Of a DNA stretch of 64,000 nt, positions 56,143-64,000 are shown one piece after another (within the stretch, counting starts at the first letter, position 1; every line of letters starts with the position of its first letter). The DNA comes from Halochromatium glycolicum. GTDB lineage: Bacteria > Pseudomonadota > Gammaproteobacteria > Chromatiales > Chromatiaceae. The notes under the pieces were generated by a model. The model was not told the origin of the DNA. It did not search any database and saw nothing but the letters and a program-made list of their open reading frames with translations. Made by a program: the position numbers and the translations under genes. The stretch covers positions 91,001 through 155,000 of the forward strand of contig NZ_NRSJ01000001.1 of assembly GCF_016584085.1 (NCBI RefSeq), read 5' to 3'.

Positions 56143-58140
56143 TCAGCCTTCGAGCAACCTCGAGCCCTTGGGAGCCAGCAGCATTGGGGTGCCGGGTTCG
56201 ACGTCGATCGTCGAAGCCTCCTCGAGATCGTGGCGGAGTGTTCGGTTGCCGAACTCGGTTGCCGGCTTCGTTAGCGGCAGCGCGAAGAGGTCTAAGACGT
56301 TGTCCTTAAACAATTCGGTGACGTCCCCTACCCAGAGCGGGACGGAGCCGCCGATCCAGCAGTGAGCTCCCCATAGCCGCAGCACGAGTCGGCGACCGTC
56401 GGAGAGGTCTTTGACCATCGTGAGCTCATCGTGATGGCCATCGTGCACATGCGGTACCACCGGCAAGGCATTGAGAGGAAGTGACGGCGATAACAGCTTG
56501 ATGGCATTGGTCCAACTCAGCATCTCTGCTGACCTCCAGCCTTGAGCGTTCAGTGCCTGACGAAGGTGGTCGAGAGGGCCGGCATATTGGATATGGAAGG
56601 GACGCTGATCCCGGCGCCAGAGGTCTTCGCGATGCGTTGCAACGGGTATGGGTGCTCGCGCGCGCCAACGGGCCGCGGCCAGGCTCTCCCAGACCTCTGA
56701 AGGACGGTAGCGCGCGAGATCCGAGTGCTGCTGCGCAAAGGTTGCCGTCGTAACAGCGAGAGTGGCGACGATGATCGTGATCCACATCAGTCCGGCATCC
56801 TCGCGGGGCTGGCGGGTGTGACAGTGGAAGGCGAGGCCGAGTGCCGCGATCCAGGCGAGGCCGAGTGCAATCGTGCCGACAAGGTCCGTCAGCCATTCGG
56901 TGCCGAGGTAAAGCCTGGCCGTGGTGACGGCGGCGATGATGACCGTGGCTGCGGCATAGGGTAGCCAGCGCCAGCCGGGCTCTAGCGTGCGAGCGACCGA
57001 TAGCGCGAGGAATCCATACAGCACGGTTGCAGTCAGCACTTGCGCGCTCGGGAACGACCAAGGCCAGCCGAGGCCGAGCCCGATCTCGGGTCGCGGCACG
57101 CGCACCAGCCAGCCCAGTGTAGGCGTGGCGAGCAGCGGGAAACCGAGCGCGGCGAGCCAATACAGTAAAGCGCGCCGCTGTCGGTTCGCAGCCAGATACA
57201 CCAGCACCGCAACAACGAGCGGCACCGTGACCGCTGGCTCGCCGAGCCGGCTCAGCGCGATCATCATCTGATCAGCGAGCGGGGTATGGAGGCTCTGGCC
57301 GAGGTCCAACATCATCTGGTTGATCACCAGTTCCTGAGGACCTGCGATCTCGGCACTGACCGCGATGCCGAGCACGGCCGAAGCGCCGATCAAGGCGACG
57401 GCGAGGGCGGCGAGGGTGGCTGCGTCGGGATGGTCTGGGTCGGCAAGGGCCTGGGCCGTCCGCCCCAGAACCGGATGGAGATTGGCCCAGTGCAGCAGTG
57501 CCTGAACCCAGGCCGAGGCATGGGGACTGAGGAGCAGATAGAGCCGCCGCGCGAGCCAGGCGACGAGCCAGATGAACCCGATCAGGATGAGCAGCAGGAT
57601 GGCGAGGCGTGCTGCGGCCTCGGCGGCCAGCTTCAACGAGGCCCCGAATACGATGCCGGGCGCCAGGTAGGCCGGCCCCCAGGCCGCTGCGGAGCCCAGG
57701 TTGGCGACGATGAAGCGGCTCGGGCGCATCTGCATCATCCCTGCGACCAGTGGGATGATGGCGCGGCCGGGGCCGAAGAAGCGGCCGAATGCGACACTCT
57801 TGCCGCCGTATCGGGCAAAGAACGCGATGCCGCGCTCGAGCTGTCTGGGATACCGATTGAGTGGCCAGCAGTCGCGTAGGCGGTCGCCATAGCGATGGCC
57901 GAGCCAGTAGCTGAGCCCATCGCCGAGCACGGCGCCGAGCACGGCAGCGCCCGCGGTCGGCCAGAAGCCAATCTTGCCAGCCGCGATCAGTGCGCCCGCG
58001 CCGAAGAGGATCATCACGCCGGGCACGACCATCCCCACGACCGCAAGGGATTCGGCGAGTGCGGCCGAGAAGACGACGAGATAGGCCGACTTCGGATTCG
58101 CACCGATCCAGGTGAGCAGTGACTCGAGCAGCTCGTGCAT
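56143..58140 (-). CDS. DedA-PAP2-LssY_C fusion membrane protein with degenerate PAP2 site
   Basis: 665 residues. Residues 1-200 are a DedA/SNARE-associated domain (GVMILFGAGALIAAGK, FFGPGRAIIPLVAGMMQM). Residues 255-440 are a PAP2 phosphatase fold, and 465-665 an LssY-C domain (LRQALNAQGWR..., LRLWGAHCWIGGSVPLWVGD). This is the layout of the LssY family, linked to type I secretion in Legionella. The PAP2 catalytic triad is lost: the lysine of KxxxxxxRP is Gly 343, PSGH is PSAQ (364-367), and SRxxxxxHxxxD reads ARLYLGTEWLTD (His to Glu 415). It should not act as a PAP2 phosphatase. Confidence 0.88.
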   Translation of the reverse strand: MHELLESLLTWIGANPKSAYLVVFSAALAESLAVVGMVVPGVMILFGAGALIAAGKIGFWPTAGAAVLGAVLGDGLSYWLGHRYGDRLRDCWPLNRYPRQLERGIAFFARYGGKSVAFGRFFGPGRAIIPLVAGMMQMRPSRFIVANLGSAAAWGPAYLAPGIVFGASLKLAAEAAARLAILLLILIGFIWLVAWLARRLYLLLSPHASAWVQALLHWANLHPVLGRTAQALADPDHPDAATLAALAVALIGASAVLGIAVSAEIAGPQELVINQMMLDLGQSLHTPLADQMMIALSRLGEPAVTVPLVVAVLVYLAANRQRRALLYWLAALGFPLLATPTLGWLVRVPRPEIGLGLGWPWSFPSAQVLTATVLYGFLALSVARTLEPGWRWLPYAAATVIIAAVTTARLYLGTEWLTDLVGTIALGLAWIAALGLAFHCHTRQPREDAGLMWITIIVATLAVTTATFAQQHSDLARYRPSEVWESLAAARWRARAPIPVATHREDLWRRDQRPFHIQYAGPLDHLRQALNAQGWRSAEMLSWTNAIKLLSPSLPLNALPVVPHVHDGHHDELTMVKDLSDGRRLVLRLWGAHCWIGGSVPLWVGDVTELFKDNVLDLFALPLTKPATEFGNRTLRHDLEEASTIDVEPGTPMLLAPKGSRLLEG

Positions 58141-58369
58141 CAGATACCCGGAGAGCGGCGCCTCGACCGCGGCCGCCTGATCGGGTGTGATTGCTCCGCC
58201 GCGGTCTCGCAGTCGCCAAGTGACACGGGCACGCGTCTTGAGATGGGCACGCAGCGCGGACCTGGGTCAGATTGCCGGGCTGCTAGCAGATCGCACGGCC
58301 GCCTCGAGCGGGTGCCAGCACCGACGCCCGAGACGGCTGCGACTGTGGCTGGCGATGCCAGCGGTGGCT
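58141..58369. other. Spacer between hemL and the DedA fusion gene
   Basis: 229 bases. Open frames here on either strand have no recognisable content. No terminator or promoter could be supported. Confidence 0.4.
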
Positions 58370-59656
58370 TCAGCCGGCCAGGGCCTGGAAGGTCTTTTCG
58401 GCCGCGTCGAGTGTGGCACTGATCTCGTCGTCGCCATGGGCACCCGAGACGAACCCGGCCTCGAATGCCGAAGGCGCGAGATAGACCCCTTCCTCGAGCA
58501 TCGCGTGGAAGAAGCGCCGGAAGGTGTCCTGGTCGCAGGCGGTCGCACCGGCGTAATCGGTGACCGGCCCGGCGTCGGTAAAGAAGATCCCGAACATTGC
58601 ACCCGAGTGGTTGGTGGTCAATGGAATGCCGGCGGCGCGTGCGCGCTCTTCCATGCCTTGGGTCAGACGTTCCGTCTGCGCCGCCACGCGGTCATGGAAG
58701 CCGGGTTCGGAGATCAGCTCGAGGGTCTTGAGTCCAGCGGTCATCGCAATCGGGTTTCCGGACAGGGTGCCGGCCTGATAGATCGGCCCCAATGGCGAGA
58801 CCTGTTCCATGATCGCCCGCTTGCCGCCGAATGCGCCCACCGGCATGCCGCCGCCGATGATCTTGCCCAGAGCGGTCAGGTCCGGTGTGACGCCATAGCG
58901 TTCCTGGGCACCACCGCGGGCGACACGGAAGCCGGTCATCACCTCGTCGAAGATCAGCACCGCCCCATGCTGGTCGCAGAGCTCGCGCAGCCCGTCGAGG
59001 AATCCCTGCACCGGCGGAATGCAGTTCATGTTGCCGGCAACCGGCTCGACGATGACGCAGGCGATCTGATCGCCGATCTCATCGAAGGTCTGGCGGACCT
59101 GCTCGATATCGTTGTAGGCCAGGGTGATGGTCAGCTCGGCGAGGGCAGCTGGAACCCCCGGCGAGCTCGGCTCGCCGAGGGTCAGCATGCCGGAGCCGGC
59201 CTTCACTAGGAGCGAGTCGACATGGCCATGATAGTTGCCTTCGAACTTGATGACCTTGTCGCGGCCGGTGTAGCCGCGCGCGACCCGCAATGCACTCATC
59301 GTCGCCTCGGTGCCGGAGCTGGTCATGCGGACCAGGTCCATGCTTGGCACCAGCTCGCAGACCTTGTCGGCCATCAGCGTCTCGAGCTCGGTCGGGGCGC
59401 CGAACGAGAGGCCCTTGGCGACGCGCTCTGTGACCGCTGCGATAATCTCGGGGTGGGCGTGGCCGAGGATCATCGGGCCCCAAGAGCCAACGTAATCGAT
59501 GTAGCGCTTGCCATCGGCGTCGGTCACATAGGCGCCGGTCGCCGACTCGAAGAACAGCGGATCCCCGCCGACGCCGCGGAAGGCGCGCACCGGCGAGTTG
59601 ACGCCGCCCGGGATGTGGCGCTGGGCCGCGGAGAACAGGTCGTGGGATCGGGACAT
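58370..59656 (-). CDS. hemL: Glutamate-1-semialdehyde 2,1-aminomutase
   Basis: PLP enzyme making 5-aminolevulinate in the C5 pathway, the source of haem and bacteriochlorophyll. It has 428 residues. [20 protein letters not shown] at the start, [20 protein letters not shown] (PLP phosphate), [16 protein letters not shown] and the PLP-lysine segment [17 protein letters not shown] are intact. ATG 59656 fits the family; the frame is open 33 codons upstream. Confidence 0.98.
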   Translation of the reverse strand: MSRSHDLFSAAQRHIPGGVNSPVRAFRGVGGDPLFFESATGAYVTDADGKRYIDYVGSWGPMILGHAHPEIIAAVTERVAKGLSFGAPTELETLMADKVCELVPSMDLVRMTSSGTEATMSALRVARGYTGRDKVIKFEGNYHGHVDSLLVKAGSGMLTLGEPSSPGVPAALAELTITLAYNDIEQVRQTFDEIGDQIACVIVEPVAGNMNCIPPVQGFLDGLRELCDQHGAVLIFDEVMTGFRVARGGAQERYGVTPDLTALGKIIGGGMPVGAFGGKRAIMEQVSPLGPIYQAGTLSGNPIAMTAGLKTLELISEPGFHDRVAAQTERLTQGMEERARAAGIPLTTNHSGAMFGIFFTDAGPVTDYAGATACDQDTFRRFFHAMLEEGVYLAPSAFEAGFVSGAHGDDEISATLDAAEKTFQALAG

Positions 59657-59843
59657 CGCGATGGCTCCTGACAGTGGTATGACGGTTGGTGATGAAGCGG
59701 CCGGCCCGCATCGACGACGGAGAGGGCTGCTCGACCTTGGCTTGAGGGCCGCCATTTTCTGGTGCCCACCTGTTCATCGCAAGCTCTGATGCATCTCCGA
59801 ACGGCAGCCGGGGCGGCAGCCGGGGCGGCGGCCCGACCGGCAG

Positions 59844-59987
59844 CCTGAGTGGCGGCCGGACTGAGTGGCGGCCGGACTGAGTGGTAGCCGGACTGAGTGG
59901 TAGCCGGACTGAGTGGTAGCCGGACTGAGTGGCAGCCGGACTGAGTGGCAGCCGGACTGAGTGGCAGCCGGACTGAGTGGCAGCCGG
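59844..59987. repeat. Nine-copy 16-base tandem repeat
   Basis: Nine head-to-tail copies of actgagtggcagccgg with only base changes at the two positions before gccgg (cg, ta, ca in runs), then a broken tenth copy. The period is not a multiple of three, so it is not coding. It lies between the start of hemL and the rubredoxin gene. Runs of identical variants (cg-cg, ta-ta-ta, ca-ca-ca-ca) indicate growth by slippage. Confidence 0.95.
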
Positions 59988-60163
59988 ACTGGGACCGAGC
60001 CGAGTTGAAAACGCTCCGATAACCCCCGACTCCTGTACGGCTGAACAGCTGCGTCTCGACAACCTTTAAGACGATGTGGCACCCGATCTGGCAACGCGAG
60101 CGTGATCCGGCTCGACGACGGTTGAGCCCCCGGACGCTCTGAAACGAGACTGAAGGAACGACG
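59988..60163. other. Region between tandem repeat and rubredoxin
   Basis: 176 bases with no gene. It should hold the rubredoxin promoter; a gaaggaacg ribosome binding site precedes its ATG. No reliable -10/-35 pair was identified. Confidence 0.35.
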
Positions 60164-60328
60164 ATGAAGCGTTATATGTGTGTAATTTGTGGACTGATCT
60201 ACGATGAAGCCGAAGGCTGGCCCGAGGACGGGATCGCGCCCGGAACGGCATGGGAGGATGTTCCATTGACCTGGGTCTGTCCGGAATGCGGGGCGGGCAA
60301 GGAAGACTTCGAGATGGTCGAGGTCTGA
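60164..60328 (+). CDS. Rubredoxin
   Basis: 54-residue one-iron electron carrier. The two Cys pairs are CVICG (residues 6-10) and CPECG (residues 39-43), with the typical aromatic and acidic residues ([17 protein letters not shown]). The ATG at 60164 follows gaaggaacg. Its partner could be a rubrerythrin or an alkane or diiron enzyme elsewhere; in anaerobes it usually serves in oxygen and superoxide detoxification. Confidence 0.95.
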   Translation: MKRYMCVICGLIYDEAEGWPEDGIAPGTAWEDVPLTWVCPECGAGKEDFEMVEV

Positions 60329-60442
60329 GTCCCATTGCTAACCTTGTTGACCTGACGCCGATGCACTCGTTGGCTGGCGCTTGCTGGCGCGACTGCTGTA
60401 CAGTTTCGAGCCATCATCTTGGTCTTATGCGGAGCATTGACG

Positions 60443-60805
60443 ATGTCCAACTTCATCAGCGAGGCTGATCTCACCATGACTCCGGCCGCGCAAGCGAAGA
60501 TGGCGGAGCTCTTCACCGATGTCGACGATGCCATCCAGGGCGTGCGCGTCTATGCCGCGTCCGCTGGCTGCAGTGGTCTGAGCTTCGGCATGACCTTCAC
60601 GGATGCGGTCAACGCGAATGATGGCATTCGTGAGTTCGACGGCTACCGGGTGGTCGTCGATGACGGGACGCTCATCCATCTGCGCGGCGTCGAGATTGAC
60701 TTCGTCGACCCTGGCGATGGCAGTGCGACTTTTGTTTTCAATAACCTGCCTTCCGCTGGAGGTGGCTGCGGCAGCTGCGGCTCGGCGACCAGCAGCTGTG
60801 GCTGA
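60443..60805 (+). CDS. HesB/IscA-type protein with unusual cysteine tail
   Basis: 120-residue A-type iron-sulfur carrier-like protein. LTMTPAAQAKMAELF, VRVYAASAGCSGLSFGMTF (first Cys) and RVVVDDGTLIHLRGVEIDFV fit the family. The usual C-terminal CGCG is replaced by GGGCGSCGSATSSCG, giving three Cys with different spacing. It lacks the NPN segment of ErpA and IscA. It is distinct from the standard erpA at 62778-63128. ATG 60443 is chosen over one eight codons upstream (60419). Confidence 0.85.
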   Translation: MSNFISEADLTMTPAAQAKMAELFTDVDDAIQGVRVYAASAGCSGLSFGMTFTDAVNANDGIREFDGYRVVVDDGTLIHLRGVEIDFVDPGDGSATFVFNNLPSAGGGCGSCGSATSSCG

Positions 60806-60835
60806 TCATCCGGCCGTCAGGCGAGGCGAACTGCG

Positions 60836-61882
60836 ATGATCAGCGTCGGCATTGTTGGCGGGACCGGGTATACCGGCTCGGAGCTGCTGCGGCTATTGGT
60901 TCGGCATCCCTGCATTGCCCTGCGAGCGGTCACCTCGCGCGCGGAGGCGGGGACCGCGATCGCCGAGCACTACACTGCGCTCCGCGGCCTGACCGACCTC
61001 AGCTTCTCAGCGCCTGAAGCGGCGCGGCTTGCCGAGTGCGACCTCGTCTTCTTCGCGACGCCGAACGGCACTGCGATGCAAGAGGCATCACAGCTGCTCG
61101 ACAGCGGCGTGCGCGTCATCGATCTTGCGGCGGATTTCCGCCTCAAGGATGTCGAGCTCTGGCAGCGCTGGTATGGGCAGACGCATGCTGCGCCGGCGCT
61201 TGTCGACGAGGCCGTGTACGGACTGCCGGAGCTGAACCGGCGCGCGATTGCTGGAGCGCGCTTGGTCGCGAACCCGGGCTGTTATCCGACCGCCGTTACC
61301 CTCGGGCTGTTGCCACTGCTCGAGGCTGGGGTGGTCGACGCCAACCGCGTGATCGCCGACGTCAAGTCCGGTGTGAGCGGGGCGGGCCGCAAGGCCTCGA
61401 CAGCGCTGCTGATGGCTGAGTGCGGCGAGAGCTTCAAGGCGTACAGCGTGAGTGGGCACCGGCATCAGCCCGAGATCCAGGAGAACCTCAAGCGCGCGCT
61501 CGGCATGGACGTCGGGCTCACGTTCGTGCCCCATCTGCTGCCGATGGTGCGCGGGATCGAGGCGACCCTCTATGCAACGCGGTTGCAACCCGATCACGAA
61601 CTCGCCGAGACCGACCTGACGGCGCTTTATCAGAAGCGCTACCAGGACGAGCCGTTCGTTGACGTGCTGCCGTCCGCGACGTCGGTTGAGACGCGTTCGG
61701 TGCGCGGCACGAATCTGTGCCGTGTCGCGGTTACGGAGCCTCAGGGGGCGGGTGTTGTCGTCGTGCAGTCTGTGATCGACAACCTGGTTAAGGGGGCCGC
61801 AGGGCAGGCGGTTCAGAACATGAACATCATGTTCGGATGGGAGGAGACCACTGGCTTGGCGCTGTCCGCGCTGGCGCCCTGA
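60836..61882 (+). CDS. argC: N-acetyl-gamma-glutamyl-phosphate reductase
   Basis: Third step of arginine synthesis. It has 348 residues. The NADP loop [18 protein letters not shown] starts at residue 4, the catalytic Cys is in [17 protein letters not shown] (about residue 149), [11 protein letters not shown] and the conserved GHRHQPEI His are intact. It starts 30 bases after the HesB-like gene. Confidence 0.98.
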   Translation: MISVGIVGGTGYTGSELLRLLVRHPCIALRAVTSRAEAGTAIAEHYTALRGLTDLSFSAPEAARLAECDLVFFATPNGTAMQEASQLLDSGVRVIDLAADFRLKDVELWQRWYGQTHAAPALVDEAVYGLPELNRRAIAGARLVANPGCYPTAVTLGLLPLLEAGVVDANRVIADVKSGVSGAGRKASTALLMAECGESFKAYSVSGHRHQPEIQENLKRALGMDVGLTFVPHLLPMVRGIEATLYATRLQPDHELAETDLTALYQKRYQDEPFVDVLPSATSVETRSVRGTNLCRVAVTEPQGAGVVVVQSVIDNLVKGAAGQAVQNMNIMFGWEETTGLALSALAP

Positions 61883-61889
61883 TACGGTC

Positions 61890-62714
61890 TTGAGTGGGCA
61901 TTCCCTCAACGATCTGTCTGCTGGCGTCAACGTCCCGGCGGTCAGGATCGGCCGAGCCCGGACGCGTCGGCGCCGGCCGCTTCTGCGGCTGGCGGTCGCT
62001 GCGGGCTGGCTCGGCGTGCTCGGGGGGACCTTCGCGCTCGGCTACGCGCTGGCTCGTCATGATGCGGCTGAGGCGCTGGTTGGCATGCAGGCCTTACGTG
62101 CTGAGGTAGCCTTCTTGTCCGAGGAGGTGGCGCGCGGTCGTGCCGAGCGTATCCGCTTGGAGCGCGCCCACCAGATGGATCGGGAAGCGAAACGGCAGGC
62201 TCAGCAGTCGTTGGCTGAGATGCAGCGTGAGCGTTTGCTGTTGAGTAAACGGGTGGCCTATCTGCAGCGCCTCGTGCGTGGCGGCGACACAGGGGTTGTC
62301 GAGGTCAAAGATCTACAGCTGACCCAGCTTGAGGCACCTGGCAGGTATCGCTTTGAGATCGTGCTGAGTGAGTTGGTGCCTCAGGCTGGGCGCATTCAGG
62401 GCGTGGCTCGGTTGCGGCTTGGGTTGACTCGCAGCGGTGCCAGGGAAACCGTGAGACTGGAAGCATTGCCCGGCGCTTCGCCGGGAACAGTGGCGCTCGA
62501 TTTCGAGCACTTTCAGATCATTCGCGGCGAGATCGTGCTACCTGACGATGCGACGGCCGAGGAGTTTATCGTTGACATTGAACCGGAAGGCGAGCGGCTC
62601 GCCTCTTCCTCCGATGCCTTTCTGTGGCCGGCAGCCCTGAAGGAGAAGAAGACGGTGTCGCCGACTCCTGTGGTCGCAACGGCCAATCTCGTGGGGGCGA
62701 GGGAGGTTGAATGA
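61890..62714 (+). CDS. Single-span coiled-coil protein (DUF6776-like)
   Basis: 274-residue protein with a basic N-terminus (RARTRRRRPLLRL), one membrane span (AVAAGWLGVLGGTFALGYAL), a coiled coil (about residues 65-130) and a beta-rich domain (about 145-240) with FEHFQIIRGEIVLPDDATAE. The pattern fits the DUF6776 group, of unknown function, found between argC and erpA in gammaproteobacteria. It apparently starts at TTG 61890, just after argC. Confidence 0.8.
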   Translation: MSGHSLNDLSAGVNVPAVRIGRARTRRRRPLLRLAVAAGWLGVLGGTFALGYALARHDAAEALVGMQALRAEVAFLSEEVARGRAERIRLERAHQMDREAKRQAQQSLAEMQRERLLLSKRVAYLQRLVRGGDTGVVEVKDLQLTQLEAPGRYRFEIVLSELVPQAGRIQGVARLRLGLTRSGARETVRLEALPGASPGTVALDFEHFQIIRGEIVLPDDATAEEFIVDIEPEGERLASSSDAFLWPAALKEKKTVSPTPVVATANLVGAREVE

Positions 62715-62777
62715 GGGCCCATCTGGCCCCTACTCTCCCTCAGGTACGACAAACCATTTTGCTGAGGTATTGGCTCC

Positions 62778-63128
62778 ATGACAGAAGCAATTGCGCTCGA
62801 TGCGCCTCTCGTATTCACCTCGCAGGCAGCTGCCAAGGTTGCAGACCTGATCGCGGCGGAAGAGTCGCCCGGCCTGATGCTGCGGGTCTACATCCAGGGC
62901 GGGGGCTGCTCGGGATTCCAGTACGGTTTCACGTTCGACGAGACCGTACAGGATGGTGATACCGAGATCGAGACCGACGGCGTGAAACTGCTTGTCGATC
63001 CGATGAGCCTGCAGTACCTGACGGGGGCTGAGATCGACTACACGGAGGGGCTGCAAGGGGCACAGTTCGTCATCCGCAATCCGAATGCGACGACCACCTG
63101 TGGCTGTGGCTCGTCGTTTGGCGTATAG
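62778..63128 (+). CDS. erpA: Iron-sulfur cluster insertion protein ErpA
   Basis: A-type carrier that delivers clusters to apoproteins, including enzymes of the MEP pathway. It has 116 residues. The three Cys are in [11 protein letters not shown] (about residue 44) and TTCGCGSSF (about residues 108-110), with the NPN before them. The start is ATG 62778. It ends the plus-strand gene group. Confidence 0.97.
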   Translation: MTEAIALDAPLVFTSQAAAKVADLIAAEESPGLMLRVYIQGGGCSGFQYGFTFDETVQDGDTEIETDGVKLLVDPMSLQYLTGAEIDYTEGLQGAQFVIRNPNATTTCGCGSSFGV

Positions 63129-63135
63129 GGCGCCG

Positions 63136-63381
63136 TTATTCGGCCGTGTCGGGCTCGGTTGACGCCTCCTGACCCGGGATCGCCAACGGGATGACACCGC
63201 GCTCCCGCTCCGACTTGACTATGGTTGAGGTCGGCGTGAGCAGGTCCATGCGGTCCCAGGCCAGGTAGCCGCCGATCGCGGCGGCAGCCAGGATAACGAC
63301 GAGGGCGAGGAGCCCCCAGGGCGCGCGCCGCCGCCGCCGGCGGCGCAGTGTCATGTTTCCGCTTCCTTTGTAATCGCGCAT
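63136..63381 (-). CDS. Small single-span membrane protein, unknown
   Basis: 81-residue protein with an Arg-rich N-terminus (MTLRRRRRRRAPW) and one membrane span (GLLALVVILAAAAIGGYLAW) followed by a polar tail. No family is recognised. ATG 63381 (MRDYKGSGN) or 63354 (MTLRR) may be the start; the former follows a better-spaced purine stretch (ggatcagatc) but without a strong ribosome binding site. Convergent with erpA. Confidence 0.6.
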   Translation of the reverse strand: MRDYKGSGNMTLRRRRRRRAPWGLLALVVILAAAAIGGYLAWDRMDLLTPTSTIVKSERERGVIPLAIPGQEASTEPDTAE

Positions 63382-63547
63382 GATCTGATCCAGATGGAAT
63401 GGGGGATGGCGTTTGCCTGGTCGCGCCAGTGTAGTTGAGGCTGTTGGCTCGGCGAAAGCCACTCCTCGGATGGTCGGTTCCAGCCGACTTCACCGTTGAG
63501 GCCGTCGGGCTGTTAAGGGATTTGCGCTGTTTGGCGCGCCGGTGATC

Positions 63548-63577
63548 TTGGCGGTGCGTCGATTCTCTTGCGATAAT
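63548..63577 (+). promoter_or_regulatory. Possible sigma-70 promoter of tyrS
   Basis: A ttggcg (63548-63553) and a gataat (63572-63577) are 18 bases apart and lie 70 bases before the tyrS start. Matches to TTGACA/TATAAT are 4 and 5 of 6. Identified by eye. Confidence 0.45.
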
Positions 63578-63647
63578 GCCGGGCTATTCGCCCCGAGATG
63601 CAGCCCAATCGCATCGGGGCCCTGGTTCGATCCATCAGAGCAGGCGC

Positions 63648-64000
63648 ATGGCCGACCCTTTTGATCAGCTTGTTCATGGCGCCGATGAGGTGCTGACCGA
63701 TGAGGCGTTGCGGCAGAAGCTCGCGCTCGGGCGGCCATTGCGGGTGAAGGCGGGCTTCGATCCGACGGCACCGGACCTGCACCTGGGCCACCTCGTCCTG
63801 CTGAACAAGCTTCGACAGTTTCAGGACCTCGGCCATAGGGTGCTGTTCCTGATCGGAGACTTCACCGGCATGATCGGTGATCCAACCGGCAAGAACGTGA
63901 CCCGTAAGCCTCTGTCCCGTGATGAGGTCGCGACCAACGCCGAAACCTATCGCGCGCAGGTGTTTCGTGTGCTCGACCCCGAGCGTACCGAGGTCGTATT
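63648..64000 (+). CDS. tyrS: Tyrosyl-tRNA synthetase, N-terminal part
   Basis: Only the first 117 codons are in the window. The class I signature HxGH appears as [18 protein letters not shown] and the surrounding [25 protein letters not shown] are typical of the long TyrZ-like bacterial form found in proteobacteria. The start ATG 63648 fits this. The KMSKS motif lies beyond the window. Confidence 0.95.
   Translation, partial: MADPFDQLVHGADEVLTDEALRQKLALGRPLRVKAGFDPTAPDLHLGHLVLLNKLRQFQDLGHRVLFLIGDFTGMIGDPTGKNVTRKPLSRDEVATNAETYRAQVFRVLDPERTEVV

Noticed and set aside
63600..63640. ggttcgatcc stretch before tyrS as a tRNA T-loop
   Set aside because: No acceptor stem or anticodon arm can be drawn around it.

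Overview
The window is a high-GC stretch of a gammaproteobacterial chromosome, most like a purple sulfur bacterium of the Chromatiaceae. The evidence is a Calvin-cycle phosphoribulokinase, a complete Rnf complex, an Mrp-type antiporter operon, haem and isoprenoid precursor genes (hemL, dxs), ubiX, and a class III anaerobic ribonucleotide reductase. Together these suggest an autotroph able to live without oxygen. This is inference from gene content; no species can be named. I found no rRNA or tRNA gene.

Layout. 1-2147 (minus): pilW (cut by the window edge), rlmN, ndk. 2873-8836 (plus): rnfABCDGE. 9080-9970 (plus): phosphoribulokinase, separated by a hairpin terminator from a convergent RNA-maturation/envelope operon miaB-phoH-ybeY-corC (13989-10016). 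14163-16564: an MFS transporter, a YwaF-type membrane protein and a superoxide dismutase remnant. 16585-20410: the nrd locus, with two NrdR boxes, NrdD without its glycyl-radical tail, that tail as a separate 69-codon gene, and nrdG, all separated by palindromic repeats. 20596-30531: a type I-C CRISPR-Cas system (cas3-5-8c-7-[DUF433]-4-1-2) with a 22-repeat array that decays at its distal end.

30539-38309 (minus): a lone cyclic-nucleotide-binding protein and an eight-gene Mrp-like operon with three ND4/ND5-type subunits. 38400-41045 (minus): type-4 uracil-DNA glycosylase and leuA. 41249-44979 (plus): a Ycf46-like ATPase, cbpA-cbpM and a glutamine cyclotransferase. 45000-48310: a decaying accessory patch with three Uma2-family genes, duplicated fragments, and a toxin-antitoxin pair whose toxin is cut short. 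48494-55998 (plus): dxs, gloB, lnt, a membrane protein, mpl, ubiX. 56143-59656 (minus): a DedA-PAP2-LssY fusion with a degenerate PAP2 site, and hemL. 60164-63128 (plus): rubredoxin, a HesB-like protein, argC, a coiled-coil membrane protein, erpA. The window ends inside tyrS.

The points most worth following are the two-piece NrdD under a canonical NrdR box pair, the DUF433 antitoxin-like gene translationally coupled inside the cas operon, the extended Cas7, the PAP2 domain that has lost its catalytic residues, and several 14-24 bp tandem repeats and palindromes at gene ends.
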